Positions 9,638 to 18,832 of a DNA stretch of 64,000 nucleotides are shown piece by piece; the first letter of the stretch is position 1, and each line of letters begins with the position of its first letter. The notes beneath the pieces were generated by a model. The model was not told where the DNA came from. It saw nothing but the letters and a program-made list of their open reading frames with translations, and did no database searches. This DNA is from Chondromyces crocatus (GTDB taxonomy: Bacteria; Myxococcota_A; Polyangia; Polyangiales; Polyangiaceae). The stretch lies in the NCBI RefSeq assembly GCF_001189295.1, contig NZ_CP012159.1:4232525-4296524 (forward strand), in the 5' to 3' direction. Position numbers and translations under genes: made by a program.

Positions 9638-11647
9638 TCAGCCGCCAGGCGTCGGGCTGGCCGGCGCAGGGGTCGCTGGTGCAGCGGACTTTTTCGGTGA
9701 CTTCACGGTGTTGAACTCCACACGCCGATTCTTCTGTCGCCCTGCGTTGGTCAGGTTGTCGGCGATGGGCTTGTCGGGGCCGTAGCCCTTGGCGATGAGC
9801 CGGTCGCTCGCGATGCCCTTGCTGACCAGGTACGCCACGACCGTCTCCGCGCGCTTCTGTGACAGCGTCCGGTTCATGTCGGCAGGACCCACATTGTCGG
9901 TGTGACCGGCCACCTCGATCTGGAAGATCTCGGGGTGCACTTTCAGGACGCTCACGACCGCATCGAGCACGGAGAAGCTCGGAGCGCCCTGGATCTTGTC
10001 GCTGGCAGCCGCGAACTCGACGCGCTGCAGGATCTTGATGCCCTCGTCGCTGACCTGCGCGAGGTTGGGCCCGCGATCGGGGCATCCGTCCTCGTCCTCG
10101 AAGCCGTTGTAGTTCTCCGGCTGATCAGGGCACTGGTCCTTGTCGTCCGCGATGCCGTCCTTGTCGCGATCGGGGACCTCGTCGGGGCAGCCATCTTCGT
10201 CTTTGTAGCCGTTGATCACCTCCGGCTCGTCGATGCACTCGTCTGCCTCGTCCGGGATGCCGTCCTGATCGTTGTCTGGATCCGGGCACCCGTCGGTGTC
10301 CTCGAAGCCGTCGGTGTCTTCCGGCGCATCGGGGCACTGGTCGATCGGATCGGGGACGCCGTCTTCATCCCTGTCCGGGCAGCCGTAGAACTCCTTCGTG
10401 CGCACCTTGCCAGGTTGATCGGGGCACTTGTCGTTCTCGTCGGGGATCCCGTCCTTGTCGCGGTCGGGGACCTCGTCAGGGCAGCCGTCTTCGTCATCGA
10501 GGCCGTTGATGACCTCGGCTTTGTCGGGACACTTGTCCCGGATGTCGGGGATCCCGTCGCGGTCGTTGTCGTCGTCGGGGCAACCGTCGTCGTCCTCGAA
10601 GCCGTCCTTGTCCTCGGGCTGAGAGGGACAGGCGTCGTTCTTGTCGTCGATCCCGTCGCCATCCTCGTCCCCGGGCTCGCTGACGAACGCGACGCCAGCG
10701 AGGGCGCGGAACGCCGGAACACCGACGCCCTGGAGGATGCCGGCTCCGCCACCTGCGGTGAGCACGAGCCCCGAGCTGAGCGGCTGCACCTGGACGGCGC
10801 CGTCGATCTCGAAGGAGTTGGTCCCGGTCTTGGACGCCTCGGAGAACTTGAACCCCGTGGCGCCGAAGCCCTCCGCGAGCACGCGGAAGACCTCGCTGAC
10901 TTTGTAGCCGACGGCGACCCCGTAACGCAGCTCGACCGGGCCGATCTCCGTGGTGCCGAGGCGCTGGGTGCCCGGCAGAATGACGGCACGTACGTTGGCT
11001 CCGAAGCTGAGGGGCCCGGACGATCCATCGAAGATGCCGCGCACGCCGATGCGCACGGGGGCGGAGTTCCCGATGTAGCTGTTCTCTGCCGTCAGCCGGC
11101 CCAGGGGCGCGCTCAGATCGAGTGCCGCGCCGATCACCACCGGGTCACGCGGCTCGCCGTACACACGCACCTTGCCTTCGAGGGTGGGATCACCGACGGC
11201 GAAGGCGCCGAGTCCCCCCTGCGTCGCTGTCCCCTGGGCGGGGTCGAACCCAGCGCCATTCGCGTAGACGAGGGGCAAGCGCAGGCCGACCTGAAGGAAC
11301 TTGAGCGGGGTGATCGCTCCCATCAAATTCCACGTGAACATGTCGGAGACGACGGGAACGTCCTCGGTCACAGGGTTGGGTCGAGAGCAGTCCTCTTGAG
11401 AGACGCAGCTTCGCACCACGAAGGGCCGGCTCGCGTAATCGAACATCACGCCCGCAGACCACCCGAAGGCGGCCTCCATGCGGGCGCCCTCGACACTCAG
11501 GTAGTTCTTCGAGCCCGGCGCGGGCTCGAATCGCTGGACCGAGAACTCCCCCTCCGCCGCCGACTGCTGCGCGAATGCAACGCCGGCGCCGAGATGCACC
11601 GCGGCGAACCCGACCGACAGCAGAGACAGCGCTCGCAACGTCTTCAT
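9638..11647 (-). CDS. OmpA-family outer-membrane protein with thrombospondin type 3 repeats
   Basis: A 669-residue protein with a signal peptide (cleavage probably after AFA at about residue 26), a beta-rich region to about residue 330 that is probably an outer-membrane barrel, and an Asp-rich region at about 340-510 with repeated D-x-D-x-DGIPD and GCPD motifs typical of calcium-binding thrombospondin type 3 repeats. The C-terminal OmpA domain (about 540-640) shows GHTDN and NRRVEF, which hold the Asp and Arg that bind meso-diaminopimelate of peptidoglycan. A Pro/Ala-rich tail ends the protein. This is a common architecture in Deltaproteobacteria, linking outer membrane to cell wall. It is the first gene of a probable minus-strand group with the two VIT/vWA genes, which suggests a shared envelope role. 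Confidence 0.92.
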   Translation of the reverse strand: MKTLRALSLLSVGFAAVHLGAGVAFAQQSAAEGEFSVQRFEPAPGSKNYLSVEGARMEAAFGWSAGVMFDYASRPFVVRSCVSQEDCSRPNPVTEDVPVVSDMFTWNLMGAITPLKFLQVGLRLPLVYANGAGFDPAQGTATQGGLGAFAVGDPTLEGKVRVYGEPRDPVVIGAALDLSAPLGRLTAENSYIGNSAPVRIGVRGIFDGSSGPLSFGANVRAVILPGTQRLGTTEIGPVELRYGVAVGYKVSEVFRVLAEGFGATGFKFSEASKTGTNSFEIDGAVQVQPLSSGLVLTAGGGAGILQGVGVPAFRALAGVAFVSEPGDEDGDGIDDKNDACPSQPEDKDGFEDDDGCPDDDNDRDGIPDIRDKCPDKAEVINGLDDEDGCPDEVPDRDKDGIPDENDKCPDQPGKVRTKEFYGCPDRDEDGVPDPIDQCPDAPEDTDGFEDTDGCPDPDNDQDGIPDEADECIDEPEVINGYKDEDGCPDEVPDRDKDGIADDKDQCPDQPENYNGFEDEDGCPDRGPNLAQVSDEGIKILQRVEFAAASDKIQGAPSFSVLDAVVSVLKVHPEIFQIEVAGHTDNVGPADMNRTLSQKRAETVVAYLVSKGIASDRLIAKGYGPDKPIADNLTNAGRQKNRRVEFNTVKSPKKSAAPATPAPASPTPGG

Positions 11648-12147
11648 CGATCCTCTTTGCTCACGATCGTTCGTTTCCGGTGCCGCGTGTCGGTTGGACC
11701 CGGGGGGGATTCGACATGCTGGTCGACCAGAGGGGCCGCTACGCGTGCGTGCGCCGAATCTGGCGCAGCGTAACCGTAATCTTCTCGGATCTGGTCGTCA
11801 TTTCCAAGGGCTCTCGAAGCCGAATCGATCCGTGTCGCGGCGCTTCGCGGTGGATGAGGATGTAGCGGGCGCATGCGCTCCGTCCGTGTTTGCGATGGTC
11901 CGCGCGTCGTCATGTTCGCGTCTGCGCTGGACAGCGAGTCCCGTTCGCGCCTGGTGCCGGTGGGTGGTGTTCTCGTGGCGGGGTGACCACCGGCTCCGCG
12001 CCTGAGACGACGTGGGCCCCCGTCCGAGCACCGCCCTGACCCGGGAGCTGTGGGGCCAGCGTCTCCTCGGGTGCCGGGGCCGACGAGGACGGGTAGGCCG
12101 AGCGGCGCCTTGACCACACAGGCCGGGCGTGAGACACCGCCCCCCCG
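11648..12147. other. Divergent intergenic region, 500 bases
   Basis: This gap separates the divergently transcribed OmpA-type gene and the large outer-membrane protein gene, so it must hold two promoters. Reading frames that cross it are Arg/Pro-rich and show no family features. I saw no convincing promoter boxes, RNA gene or repeat in it. Confidence 0.6.
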
Positions 12148-14346
12148 ATGCGCCTCTCGTCGCGGTTTCCGGGAATGTCGTGCAGATCGAGCCTTCGCGC
12201 CCTCGGCTTGGGCCTCGCCTCGGCGCTGTCTCTCGCTGGAATGAGCGCCTCTGCGCAGCCGCGGGCGGCGCAGCCGGCACAACCCACGACGCCGGACCAG
12301 CCTGCGCCCGCCCAGACCGCGCCGGGCCAGCCGGCACCTGGGCAACCCGGGGCTGGGCAGCCTGCTCCAGGCGCGGCCGGAGCGGGGCAGCCTCCCGTCA
12401 ACGGCACAGCGCCTGCGCCCGCGGCGGAGCCGCGCGACGTGGCGGAACCCGGAACTGAGGACGAGGAGCCCTTGATGCCCTCGCAACCTGCCGCCCCCAG
12501 GGGACAGCAGGTGCCATCCGCCGTCGCGACGGCTCCCGCTGCCCCGTCCCCTGCTCGAGCCACCCGCCAGGGCGGGTCAGGCGAGGTCGGCGCGAGCCCC
12601 AGCGAGGTCTATGCGGAGGACTGGTGGTCTCACGCGCGCCCGACCTTCGAGATCCACGGTCTCTTTCGTGTCAGGGCCGAGCTCTTTCACAAGTTCGCGC
12701 TGGGCAGGCGCGCGCCTCCTGGCTCTGCGCTCCTCTGGGAACAGCCGCCCGACAACAGCTACGTCGATCTGAACGGCATCCCGCATCCGGTCCGCCTGTG
12801 CGGGGATGATCCGGTCAACCCGGTGCCGTGCGAGAACAACACCAACTCGGGCGCCAACATGCGCTTCCGGCTCAACCCGGAGCTGCACATCAGCGACAAC
12901 ATTCGTGTTCTGTCGCAGATCGACCTGCTCGACAACATGGTCCTCGGTTCCACACCCGAGGGGTATGCGAACCGCCCTGCCGGCGCGGGCTACCAGGTCG
13001 TCGCCCGCGGAGGCTACGCGCCCGCAGGGGGATTCGCGAACACGCAGTGGGCCCCTGTCTCGGGCGTCAACTCGACGACCGACTCGGTGATGGTGAAGCG
13101 GATCTGGGGCGAGTACCTCACCCCCATCGGTCTCCTGCGGTTTGGCCGCATGCCCCAGCACTGGGGTCTCGGCATGCTCTGGAACAGCGGCGATGGCTTC
13201 GACTCGGACTGGCAGACCACCGTCGACCGGGTGATGCTCGTCACCGGCATCAAGAAGTACGACATCTACTTCTCTGCCGCCTGGGACTACATGAACGAGG
13301 GCGCGATCAGCTCGTCGCTCTACGAACAACAAGGGCAGCCCTACGATCTGTCGTCGGCCGACGATGTGAACCAGTACGTCCTCACCGCGGTGCGTCGGAA
13401 GAACCCCGAGCTTCAGAAGCTGGAGCTGGCGCGTGGGAACGTGGTGGTGAACGGCGGCGTCCACTTCACCTACCGCAGCCAGCAGCTCGCCAACGACGTC
13501 AGCTCCACGCCCGATCCGACGGCAGGCGCGTCCCTCGGCCAGAGCGCGACGGGCTTGCGGCAAGGCTTCAGCCGCCGTGGTCTGGAGATGTACATCCCCG
13601 ATCTGTGGTTCCAGCTCCTGTACAAGAAGTTCCGCTTCGAGGTGGAAGCCGCGGCGATCCTGGGCTCGATGGAGAACACCGCCGTCTCGGGGTCGGACTA
13701 CGAGAACCTGCTGGTGCAGGACAAAAATGGCTGGGGAATCCGTCAGTTCGGTGTGACGACGCAAGCCGAGCTGCGCGCCTTTGAGGACAAACTCCGGGTT
13801 CAGTTCAACTTCGGTTACGCCAGCGGGGACGGGGACGTGGGGAGCCTGTCCCCTGGACGAGGGCAGGGCATCCAGCCACAGCTCACCTCGGATCGGACCT
13901 ACTCCACCTTCCGCTTCCACCCGGACTACCGCGTCGACCTGATCCTCTGGCGTAACATCCTCTCTCGGGTCCAGGGCGCCTACTACTTCAGGCCCTCGGT
14001 CGAGTACGATTTCGCGCGGGACAAGAACGGCCAGCGGCTCGGTGGCGGCGCGGCTGCGATCTGGAGCCGCGCGGCGGAGTTCGTCCAGGCCCCGGGCCAC
14101 GCCCGGGATCTCGGCATCGAGCTGAACGCCACGCTCTACTATCAGGCCCGTGATGGCGCGCTCAACGATGACCCCAACCGGATGGGTGGGTTCTACACGA
14201 TGATGCAGTATGGCGTGATGTTTCCTCTGGGAGGACTCGGCTACCTGCCCGGGCAGGAGCTGAACTACCAGCGCACCACGGGCTCGGCGGATCTCGATAC
14301 GGCGACGGCGCAGACGGTGCGCTGGTATCTTGGTATCCTCTTCTGA
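12148..14346 (+). CDS. Predicted outer-membrane barrel protein, probably the myxobacterial TIGR04551 family
   Basis: A 732-residue exported protein. The N-terminus is basic, then hydrophobic, ending in SASAQ, followed by an Ala/Pro/Gln-rich linker to about residue 150. A second ATG at 12175 also gives a good signal peptide and could be the start. The body from about 155 on is rich in aromatic residues and alternating beta-strand patterns, with markers such as GRMPQHWGLG and NSGDGFDSDWQ, and ends in a short aromatic strand (WYLGILF), as outer-membrane barrels do. The pattern matches my memory of the TIGR04551 family, which is limited to myxobacteria and has no known function; this assignment was not tested by a search. 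The next gene starts about 50 bases on in the same direction, so they may form one unit. Confidence 0.75.
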   Translation: MRLSSRFPGMSCRSSLRALGLGLASALSLAGMSASAQPRAAQPAQPTTPDQPAPAQTAPGQPAPGQPGAGQPAPGAAGAGQPPVNGTAPAPAAEPRDVAEPGTEDEEPLMPSQPAAPRGQQVPSAVATAPAAPSPARATRQGGSGEVGASPSEVYAEDWWSHARPTFEIHGLFRVRAELFHKFALGRRAPPGSALLWEQPPDNSYVDLNGIPHPVRLCGDDPVNPVPCENNTNSGANMRFRLNPELHISDNIRVLSQIDLLDNMVLGSTPEGYANRPAGAGYQVVARGGYAPAGGFANTQWAPVSGVNSTTDSVMVKRIWGEYLTPIGLLRFGRMPQHWGLGMLWNSGDGFDSDWQTTVDRVMLVTGIKKYDIYFSAAWDYMNEGAISSSLYEQQGQPYDLSSADDVNQYVLTAVRRKNPELQKLELARGNVVVNGGVHFTYRSQQLANDVSSTPDPTAGASLGQSATGLRQGFSRRGLEMYIPDLWFQLLYKKFRFEVEAAAILGSMENTAVSGSDYENLLVQDKNGWGIRQFGVTTQAELRAFEDKLRVQFNFGYASGDGDVGSLSPGRGQGIQPQLTSDRTYSTFRFHPDYRVDLILWRNILSRVQGAYYFRPSVEYDFARDKNGQRLGGGAAAIWSRAAEFVQAPGHARDLGIELNATLYYQARDGALNDDPNRMGGFYTMMQYGVMFPLGGLGYLPGQELNYQRTTGSADLDTATAQTVRWYLGILF

Positions 14347-14394
14347 GGTTTGCGCCCGGCTGTCCTGCTGCCGGTGCCTGGCGAGGGACAGCCG

Positions 14395-15213
14395 ATGCTA
14401 CGACACCGCCTGATCGTCATTGCATGCGTCGCGTCGTTGCTCGGCTCGGCGTCGTCTTCAATCGCGCAGGATGAGGCCTTGGCGCTCAAGGACCTCGCGA
14501 CCGACACGGACGCTCGCGTTCGGGTCGCGGCTGCGCTCGCCCTTGGGAAGACGAAGAATCCCGCCGGCCGCGCTGCACTGGAGAGCGCCCTCAAAGACGG
14601 CAATGCCTCGGTCCGGGTTGCGGCTGCGGCTGCGCTGGGCACGCGCGGGGAGACCTCCTCGCTGCCCGCGCTTCGTGCGGCTCTGCAGAAGGAGGAGGTC
14701 GTCAATGTTCGGTCGCAGCTCGATGCGGCCATTCTGCGCCTCTCCAGCAAGGCTCCGGTGCGGTTTCTGGTCTCGCTCGGCAAGCTCGACAACCGCTCCA
14801 GCGTCAAGGATGGGCGCGTGATCAACGTGCTCCGCGAGGAGACGCGCGCCAAGGCCGCCCTCATTCCGGGTGTCGAGCTGCTGGCCGAAGGGGTGGACGC
14901 GGCGGAGGTCGGCCAGGCGCGCAAGCTGCCTGCTTTCACGCTCGATGGGGCAGTCACTCATCTCGCCAAAGGACAGGCTGGAGGCGACTTCTCCTACGCA
15001 GCGCAGGTCGAGTTCCTCATCCGGAAGCAACCGGAGCAGGCACTCAAAGGCTCCTTGGCTGGATCGGCCCGGGCGCTTGCCGAAGCCCGGTCGGTTCGCG
15101 GGCCTGCCCAGATCGACCAGCTCCAGCGGGATGCGGTGTCTGGGGCAATCGAGAGCGCCCTGCGTGGAGCGACCACAGCGCTGGAGTCGGCTGCCGGTCT
15201 GGGCAAGCGGTAG
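14395..15213 (+). CDS. Exported HEAT-repeat protein
   Basis: A 272-residue protein. I chose the ATG at 14395 because it follows a GAGGGA ribosome-binding site and begins directly with a signal peptide (basic start, hydrophobic core, SIAQ); a TTG at 14350 would add 15 residues before it. After the signal peptide come two HEAT-like helical repeats, with the recurring core VRVAAALALG / VRVAAAAALG, used generally as a protein-binding scaffold. The C-terminal half (about residues 120-270) is an alpha/beta region I do not recognise. It is probably periplasmic and co-transcribed with the preceding outer-membrane gene. The function is unknown. Confidence 0.75.
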   Translation: MLRHRLIVIACVASLLGSASSSIAQDEALALKDLATDTDARVRVAAALALGKTKNPAGRAALESALKDGNASVRVAAAAALGTRGETSSLPALRAALQKEEVVNVRSQLDAAILRLSSKAPVRFLVSLGKLDNRSSVKDGRVINVLREETRAKAALIPGVELLAEGVDAAEVGQARKLPAFTLDGAVTHLAKGQAGGDFSYAAQVEFLIRKQPEQALKGSLAGSARALAEARSVRGPAQIDQLQRDAVSGAIESALRGATTALESAAGLGKR

Positions 15214-15296
15214 GCGTCAGCGACCCAGAGCGGCCGTGAATCGAGGCAGCCCCGGGTTCTTCGCGGTCCAGGGACGTGCTAGATCGCCATGCCTTT

Positions 15297-18044
15297 ATGT
15301 CGCCCTCTCAGTCTGCCGTTTCCTCCCAGGTCCGCCGAACTTTCTTGGATTTCTTCGCCCAGCGAGGCCACGAGGTCGTGGCGAGCGCGCCGCTGGTTCC
15401 GCAGAACGATCCCACCCTGATGTTCGTGAACGCGGGGATGGTGCAGTTCAAAGACGTCTTCACGGGCAAGGAGAAGCGCCCCTACACCCGCGCTGCTTCG
15501 AGTCAGAAGTGCATTCGCATCAGCGGGAAGCACAACGATCTGGAGAACGTCGGCGTGACCGCGAGGCACCAGACCTTCTTCGAGATGCTGGGGAACTTCA
15601 GCTTCGGCGATTACTTCAAGGAAGAGGCCATCGTCTATGCCTGGGAGCTGCTCACCAAGGTTTACGGTGTCCCCGCATCACGCCTGATCGTCACCGTTTA
15701 CAATGGCGAGGGAGGCTTTCCAGCGGACGAAGAAGCGGCTGCGATCTGGCGCAAGGTGACGGGCTTCGGCGACGATCGGATCCAGCGCCTGGGCCTGGCG
15801 GACAACTTCTGGACCATGGGTGACACCGGGCCTTGTGGTCCCTGCTCCGAGATCCACTTCTTCCACGGTAACGAGCCGGATCTCTCGCGCTTTGGCGAGG
15901 AGCCTCGCATCGACGGGAGCGGGTGGACGGAGATCTGGAACAACGTCTTCATGCAATACGACCGGGCCGAGAAGGATGGACCGGTCACGCCTCTGCCGGC
16001 GGCGAGTGTCGACACGGGCATGGGCCTGGAGCGCATCGCCAGCGTGCTGCAAGGGGTCACGTCGAACTACGACACGGACCTGCTGCGAGGGCTCGTGGAC
16101 AGGGCGGCCCAGCTGAGCGGCAAGCGCTACACCGGCTCGACGGGAGCCGACGATGTGTCGATGCGCGTCATCGCCGATCACGCTCGTACGACGGCCTTCC
16201 TCATCGCCGAAGGGGTGATGCCCGAGAAGCAGAAGCGCGAGTACGTCCTGCGCCGGGTGATGCGTCGGGCCATCCGCCACGGTCACCGCCTCGGCATCGA
16301 GAAGCCGTTTCTGCACGAAGTGGCGCTCGATGTCGTGCGTCTGATGGGCGACGTGTACCCCGAACTCAACGAGCGGCGAGAGCTCATCGCGCGCGTCACG
16401 GAGGACGAGGAGGTCCGGTTCCGCGCCACCCTCAAGCGCGGCATGAAGATCCTCGAGGAACGCTTCGGCGCGATGCAGAGCACGGATGCGCGCGTCCTGC
16501 CTGCAGAGGCAGCGGCTGATCTGTACACCACCTACGGTTTTCCTCTGGATCTGACCCAGGTCATCTGTGCGGAGCAGAAGTTCGAGGTCGACGTTGCAGG
16601 GGCCGAGGCGATCATTCGGGGTGCGGAGGAGACCGACGGGCCGATCAATCCAGAGGCCGCCCTCGATCCTGCCTTCCGCGAAGCGCGCGGTCGATTGCAG
16701 GAACCCGTCACCTTCACGGGGTACGATGCCGAGGAGGGGGACAGCGAGGTCGTGGCCCTCATTCGCGTGGATACGGAGGGGAGCGGCGAAAAAGCGCGTC
16801 GGCGGCGCGTGCTCGTGGACCGCGCAGAGGCTGGGACGCACGTCGAGGTCGTGGTGGCGAGCACGCCGTTCTACGCCGAGAGTGGCGGGCAGGTGGGCGA
16901 TATCGGCACCATCACCGCGAGCGGGCTGCTCGTCGAGGTAAAGGATGCGCAGAAGCCGCTCACCGGCCTCACCGTGCATGATGGTGTCGTCTCGCAGGGG
17001 AGCATCGAGGTGGGGCAGCGCGTGCACCTCGAAGTGAACCATGCTGCTCGGTCCGCGACCCGGCGCAATCACTCTGCGACCCATGTCTTGCACTGGGCGC
17101 TGCGCAAGGTGCTCGGTGAGCACGCTCAGCAGAAAGGCTCGCGCGTCGGGCCGGACATCCTGCGGTTCGACTTCGCCCACAACAAGCCGCTCACGCGGGA
17201 GGAGGCCGAGAAGATCGAGGACCTCGTGAACGCGAAGCTGCTCTCCAACGCGTCTGTACAGACGGACGTGCTCTCGATGGATGAAGCGAAGAAGCGCGGT
17301 GCGATGGCGATCTTCGAGGAGAAGTACGGGGACACCGTGAGGATGTTGTCGATGACGCCGGAGGTGGTCGAGCTGTGTGGAGGGACCCACGCGAGCGCGC
17401 TCGGCGATATCGGATTCTTCAAGATCACGGGGGAGGGGGGGGTTGCTGCGGGCGTGCGGCGCCTCTTCGCCGCAACAGGCCTGAACGCATTGAGCTATGT
17501 GCGCAGCCTCGAGAACGACATGGGGCGTGCGCGTCAGGCGGCTCGCGCGCAGGGGGGAGATCTCGCAGAGAAGATCGGAAAGCTGGTCGCGCACGAGCGT
17601 GAGCTCGAGAAGAAGATCGCTGAACTGGAGCGCAGGCTGGCAGAAGGGGGAGGCCCCGGTCAGGGAAGTGGGGGTGGCCTGGAGGCGTTCCTCGAAGGGG
17701 CTCGCGAGGTCGGGGGGGTCAAGGTGCTCGCCCGACGGCTCGCTGACGGAACCAGCGCCGCGGCGTTGCGCGAGATCGCCGAGAAACTGCGTGACAAGCT
17801 GGGAGACCGCGCCGCCGTGCTCCTGGGCTCCGTCGTGGGCGACAAGGTGCAGCTGGCCCTGATGGTGTCCAAAGCTGCCACCGAGCGGCTGAAAGCGGGT
17901 GATCTCATTCGACCGATCGCGAAGGTGGTCGGTGGTTCGGGAGGGGGTCGTCCCGACATGGCGCAGGCCGGTGGTACCGAGATCGGGAAGATCGACGCAG
18001 CCATCGAGGCTGCCTATGTGGAGTTCGAGAAGAAGCTGGGCTGA
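15297..18044 (+). CDS. alaS: Alanine--tRNA ligase
   Basis: Class II aminoacyl-tRNA synthetase that charges tRNA-Ala with alanine in the cytoplasm. The N-terminus (RRTFLDFFAQRGHEVV, then PLVPQNDPTLMFVNAGM) and the motif RRVMRRAIRHG are characteristic. The editing domain carries NHSATHVLHWALR, with the HxxxH zinc motif, and ELCGGTHA supplies the remaining Cys/His ligands. A coiled coil and a C-Ala domain close the protein. Length (915 residues from ATG 15297, 922 from GTG 15276) is normal for the family. The start is uncertain: neither candidate has a well-spaced ribosome-binding site. No T-box leader was seen upstream. Confidence 0.97.
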   Translation: MSPSQSAVSSQVRRTFLDFFAQRGHEVVASAPLVPQNDPTLMFVNAGMVQFKDVFTGKEKRPYTRAASSQKCIRISGKHNDLENVGVTARHQTFFEMLGNFSFGDYFKEEAIVYAWELLTKVYGVPASRLIVTVYNGEGGFPADEEAAAIWRKVTGFGDDRIQRLGLADNFWTMGDTGPCGPCSEIHFFHGNEPDLSRFGEEPRIDGSGWTEIWNNVFMQYDRAEKDGPVTPLPAASVDTGMGLERIASVLQGVTSNYDTDLLRGLVDRAAQLSGKRYTGSTGADDVSMRVIADHARTTAFLIAEGVMPEKQKREYVLRRVMRRAIRHGHRLGIEKPFLHEVALDVVRLMGDVYPELNERRELIARVTEDEEVRFRATLKRGMKILEERFGAMQSTDARVLPAEAAADLYTTYGFPLDLTQVICAEQKFEVDVAGAEAIIRGAEETDGPINPEAALDPAFREARGRLQEPVTFTGYDAEEGDSEVVALIRVDTEGSGEKARRRRVLVDRAEAGTHVEVVVASTPFYAESGGQVGDIGTITASGLLVEVKDAQKPLTGLTVHDGVVSQGSIEVGQRVHLEVNHAARSATRRNHSATHVLHWALRKVLGEHAQQKGSRVGPDILRFDFAHNKPLTREEAEKIEDLVNAKLLSNASVQTDVLSMDEAKKRGAMAIFEEKYGDTVRMLSMTPEVVELCGGTHASALGDIGFFKITGEGGVAAGVRRLFAATGLNALSYVRSLENDMGRARQAARAQGGDLAEKIGKLVAHERELEKKIAELERRLAEGGGPGQGSGGGLEAFLEGAREVGGVKVLARRLADGTSAAALREIAEKLRDKLGDRAAVLLGSVVGDKVQLALMVSKAATERLKAGDLIRPIAKVVGGSGGGRPDMAQAGGTEIGKIDAAIEAAYVEFEKKLG

Positions 18045-18047
18045 CAC

Positions 18048-18072
18048 GCTCCTGGCGTCATGTAGCAGGAGC
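18048..18072. terminator. Hairpin between convergent genes after alaS
   Basis: Inverted repeat GCTCCTG (18048-18054) and CAGGAGC (18066-18072) with an 11-base loop, directly after the alaS stop and just before the end of the convergent gene. There is no long U-run. A bidirectional terminator is the simplest reading. Confidence 0.45.
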
Positions 18073-18081
18073 GACCGCTCC

Positions 18082-18495
18082 TCACTCCTCCCGGTCTGGT
18101 CTCTCGGAGGCCTCTGCTTCGAACCGCTCCCCTGGCTCGTCGCGCAGCCGCGCCCGCACGGGGGGGAGCGGTCTGGCTTCTCGGGCTGTCGGTGTGACCT
18201 GCGTCGCCATGGCCCCGGAGAGCGAGGCGTGGGCGCCGATGGTCGCGCGCACGATGGGCGGCAGGTAGAGCGCGTCCAGGTCGATCCGCGAGAGCGCAGC
18301 GGCCACGGTCGCGATCCGGTCGGGCAGCGCAGCGCATGCGTCCACGAGGATCACCCGACGGCCCCGGACGGTACAGAGGCCGCCGCGTGGTCGGCGCGCG
18401 TCCGACAGGTTCGGATCGAAATGCTCCATCCGGACCTCGATGCCCGTCCGAGCAGCAGTCCGGGTGAGCTCGTCGAGCAGTCGCGAGAGCTCCAC
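18082..18495 (-). CDS. Small protein of unknown function
   Basis: The frame is open further upstream, but the good protein-like part begins at a GTG (18493-18495) reading VELSRLLDELTRTAA, giving 137 residues. It has an alternating alpha/beta pattern with a hydrophobic strand RRVILVDACAALPDRI, then two predicted helices containing SRIDLDALYLPPIVR, and a charged, disordered C-terminal tail rich in Arg, Glu and Pro. I recognise no family or catalytic motif. It is convergent with alaS and divergent from the HARE-HTH gene. Confidence 0.55.
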   Translation of the reverse strand: MELSRLLDELTRTAARTGIEVRMEHFDPNLSDARRPRGGLCTVRGRRVILVDACAALPDRIATVAAALSRIDLDALYLPPIVRATIGAHASLSGAMATQVTPTAREARPLPPVRARLRDEPGERFEAEASERPDREE

Positions 18496-18832
18496 GCAAT
18501 GAGGGTATCGTCCTCGAGACGGGAATGGGGCCCGTTTCTCTAGGTTTCCATGGTGGTGCAGCAGCTCATCAGGTCGACATTGCGGGGACGTTCCCGGATC
18601 TGGCGGGCGAAAGCAACCAAGGTTGACGTAGCCAGGAGGCCATGTTACGAGCCGGCATAGGTCCGCGCGCTTAGGCCGAGTGGGAGCGACTGTGCGCTTC
18701 CCGGCCGCGGCGGGGAAATCCCGCGAGCTTCGTACTGGGGCTGGGCCATTGCCATCAGCCACGGGCGGGGTGGTCGCGCGGGGGGCACCGAGCAGCGCGC
18801 CGCGATGCGGTGCGCTCAAGGGACGAACAACG
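18496..18832. other. Divergent intergenic region, about 340 bases
   Basis: This separates the small unknown gene on the minus strand from the HARE-HTH gene on the plus strand, and must contain both promoters. No tRNA, hairpin or repeat stood out. Confidence 0.5.

Noticed and set aside
15678-18047. Minus-strand frame of 789 codons across alaS
   Set aside because: alaS on the plus strand is unmistakable; the opposite frame has no family motif.
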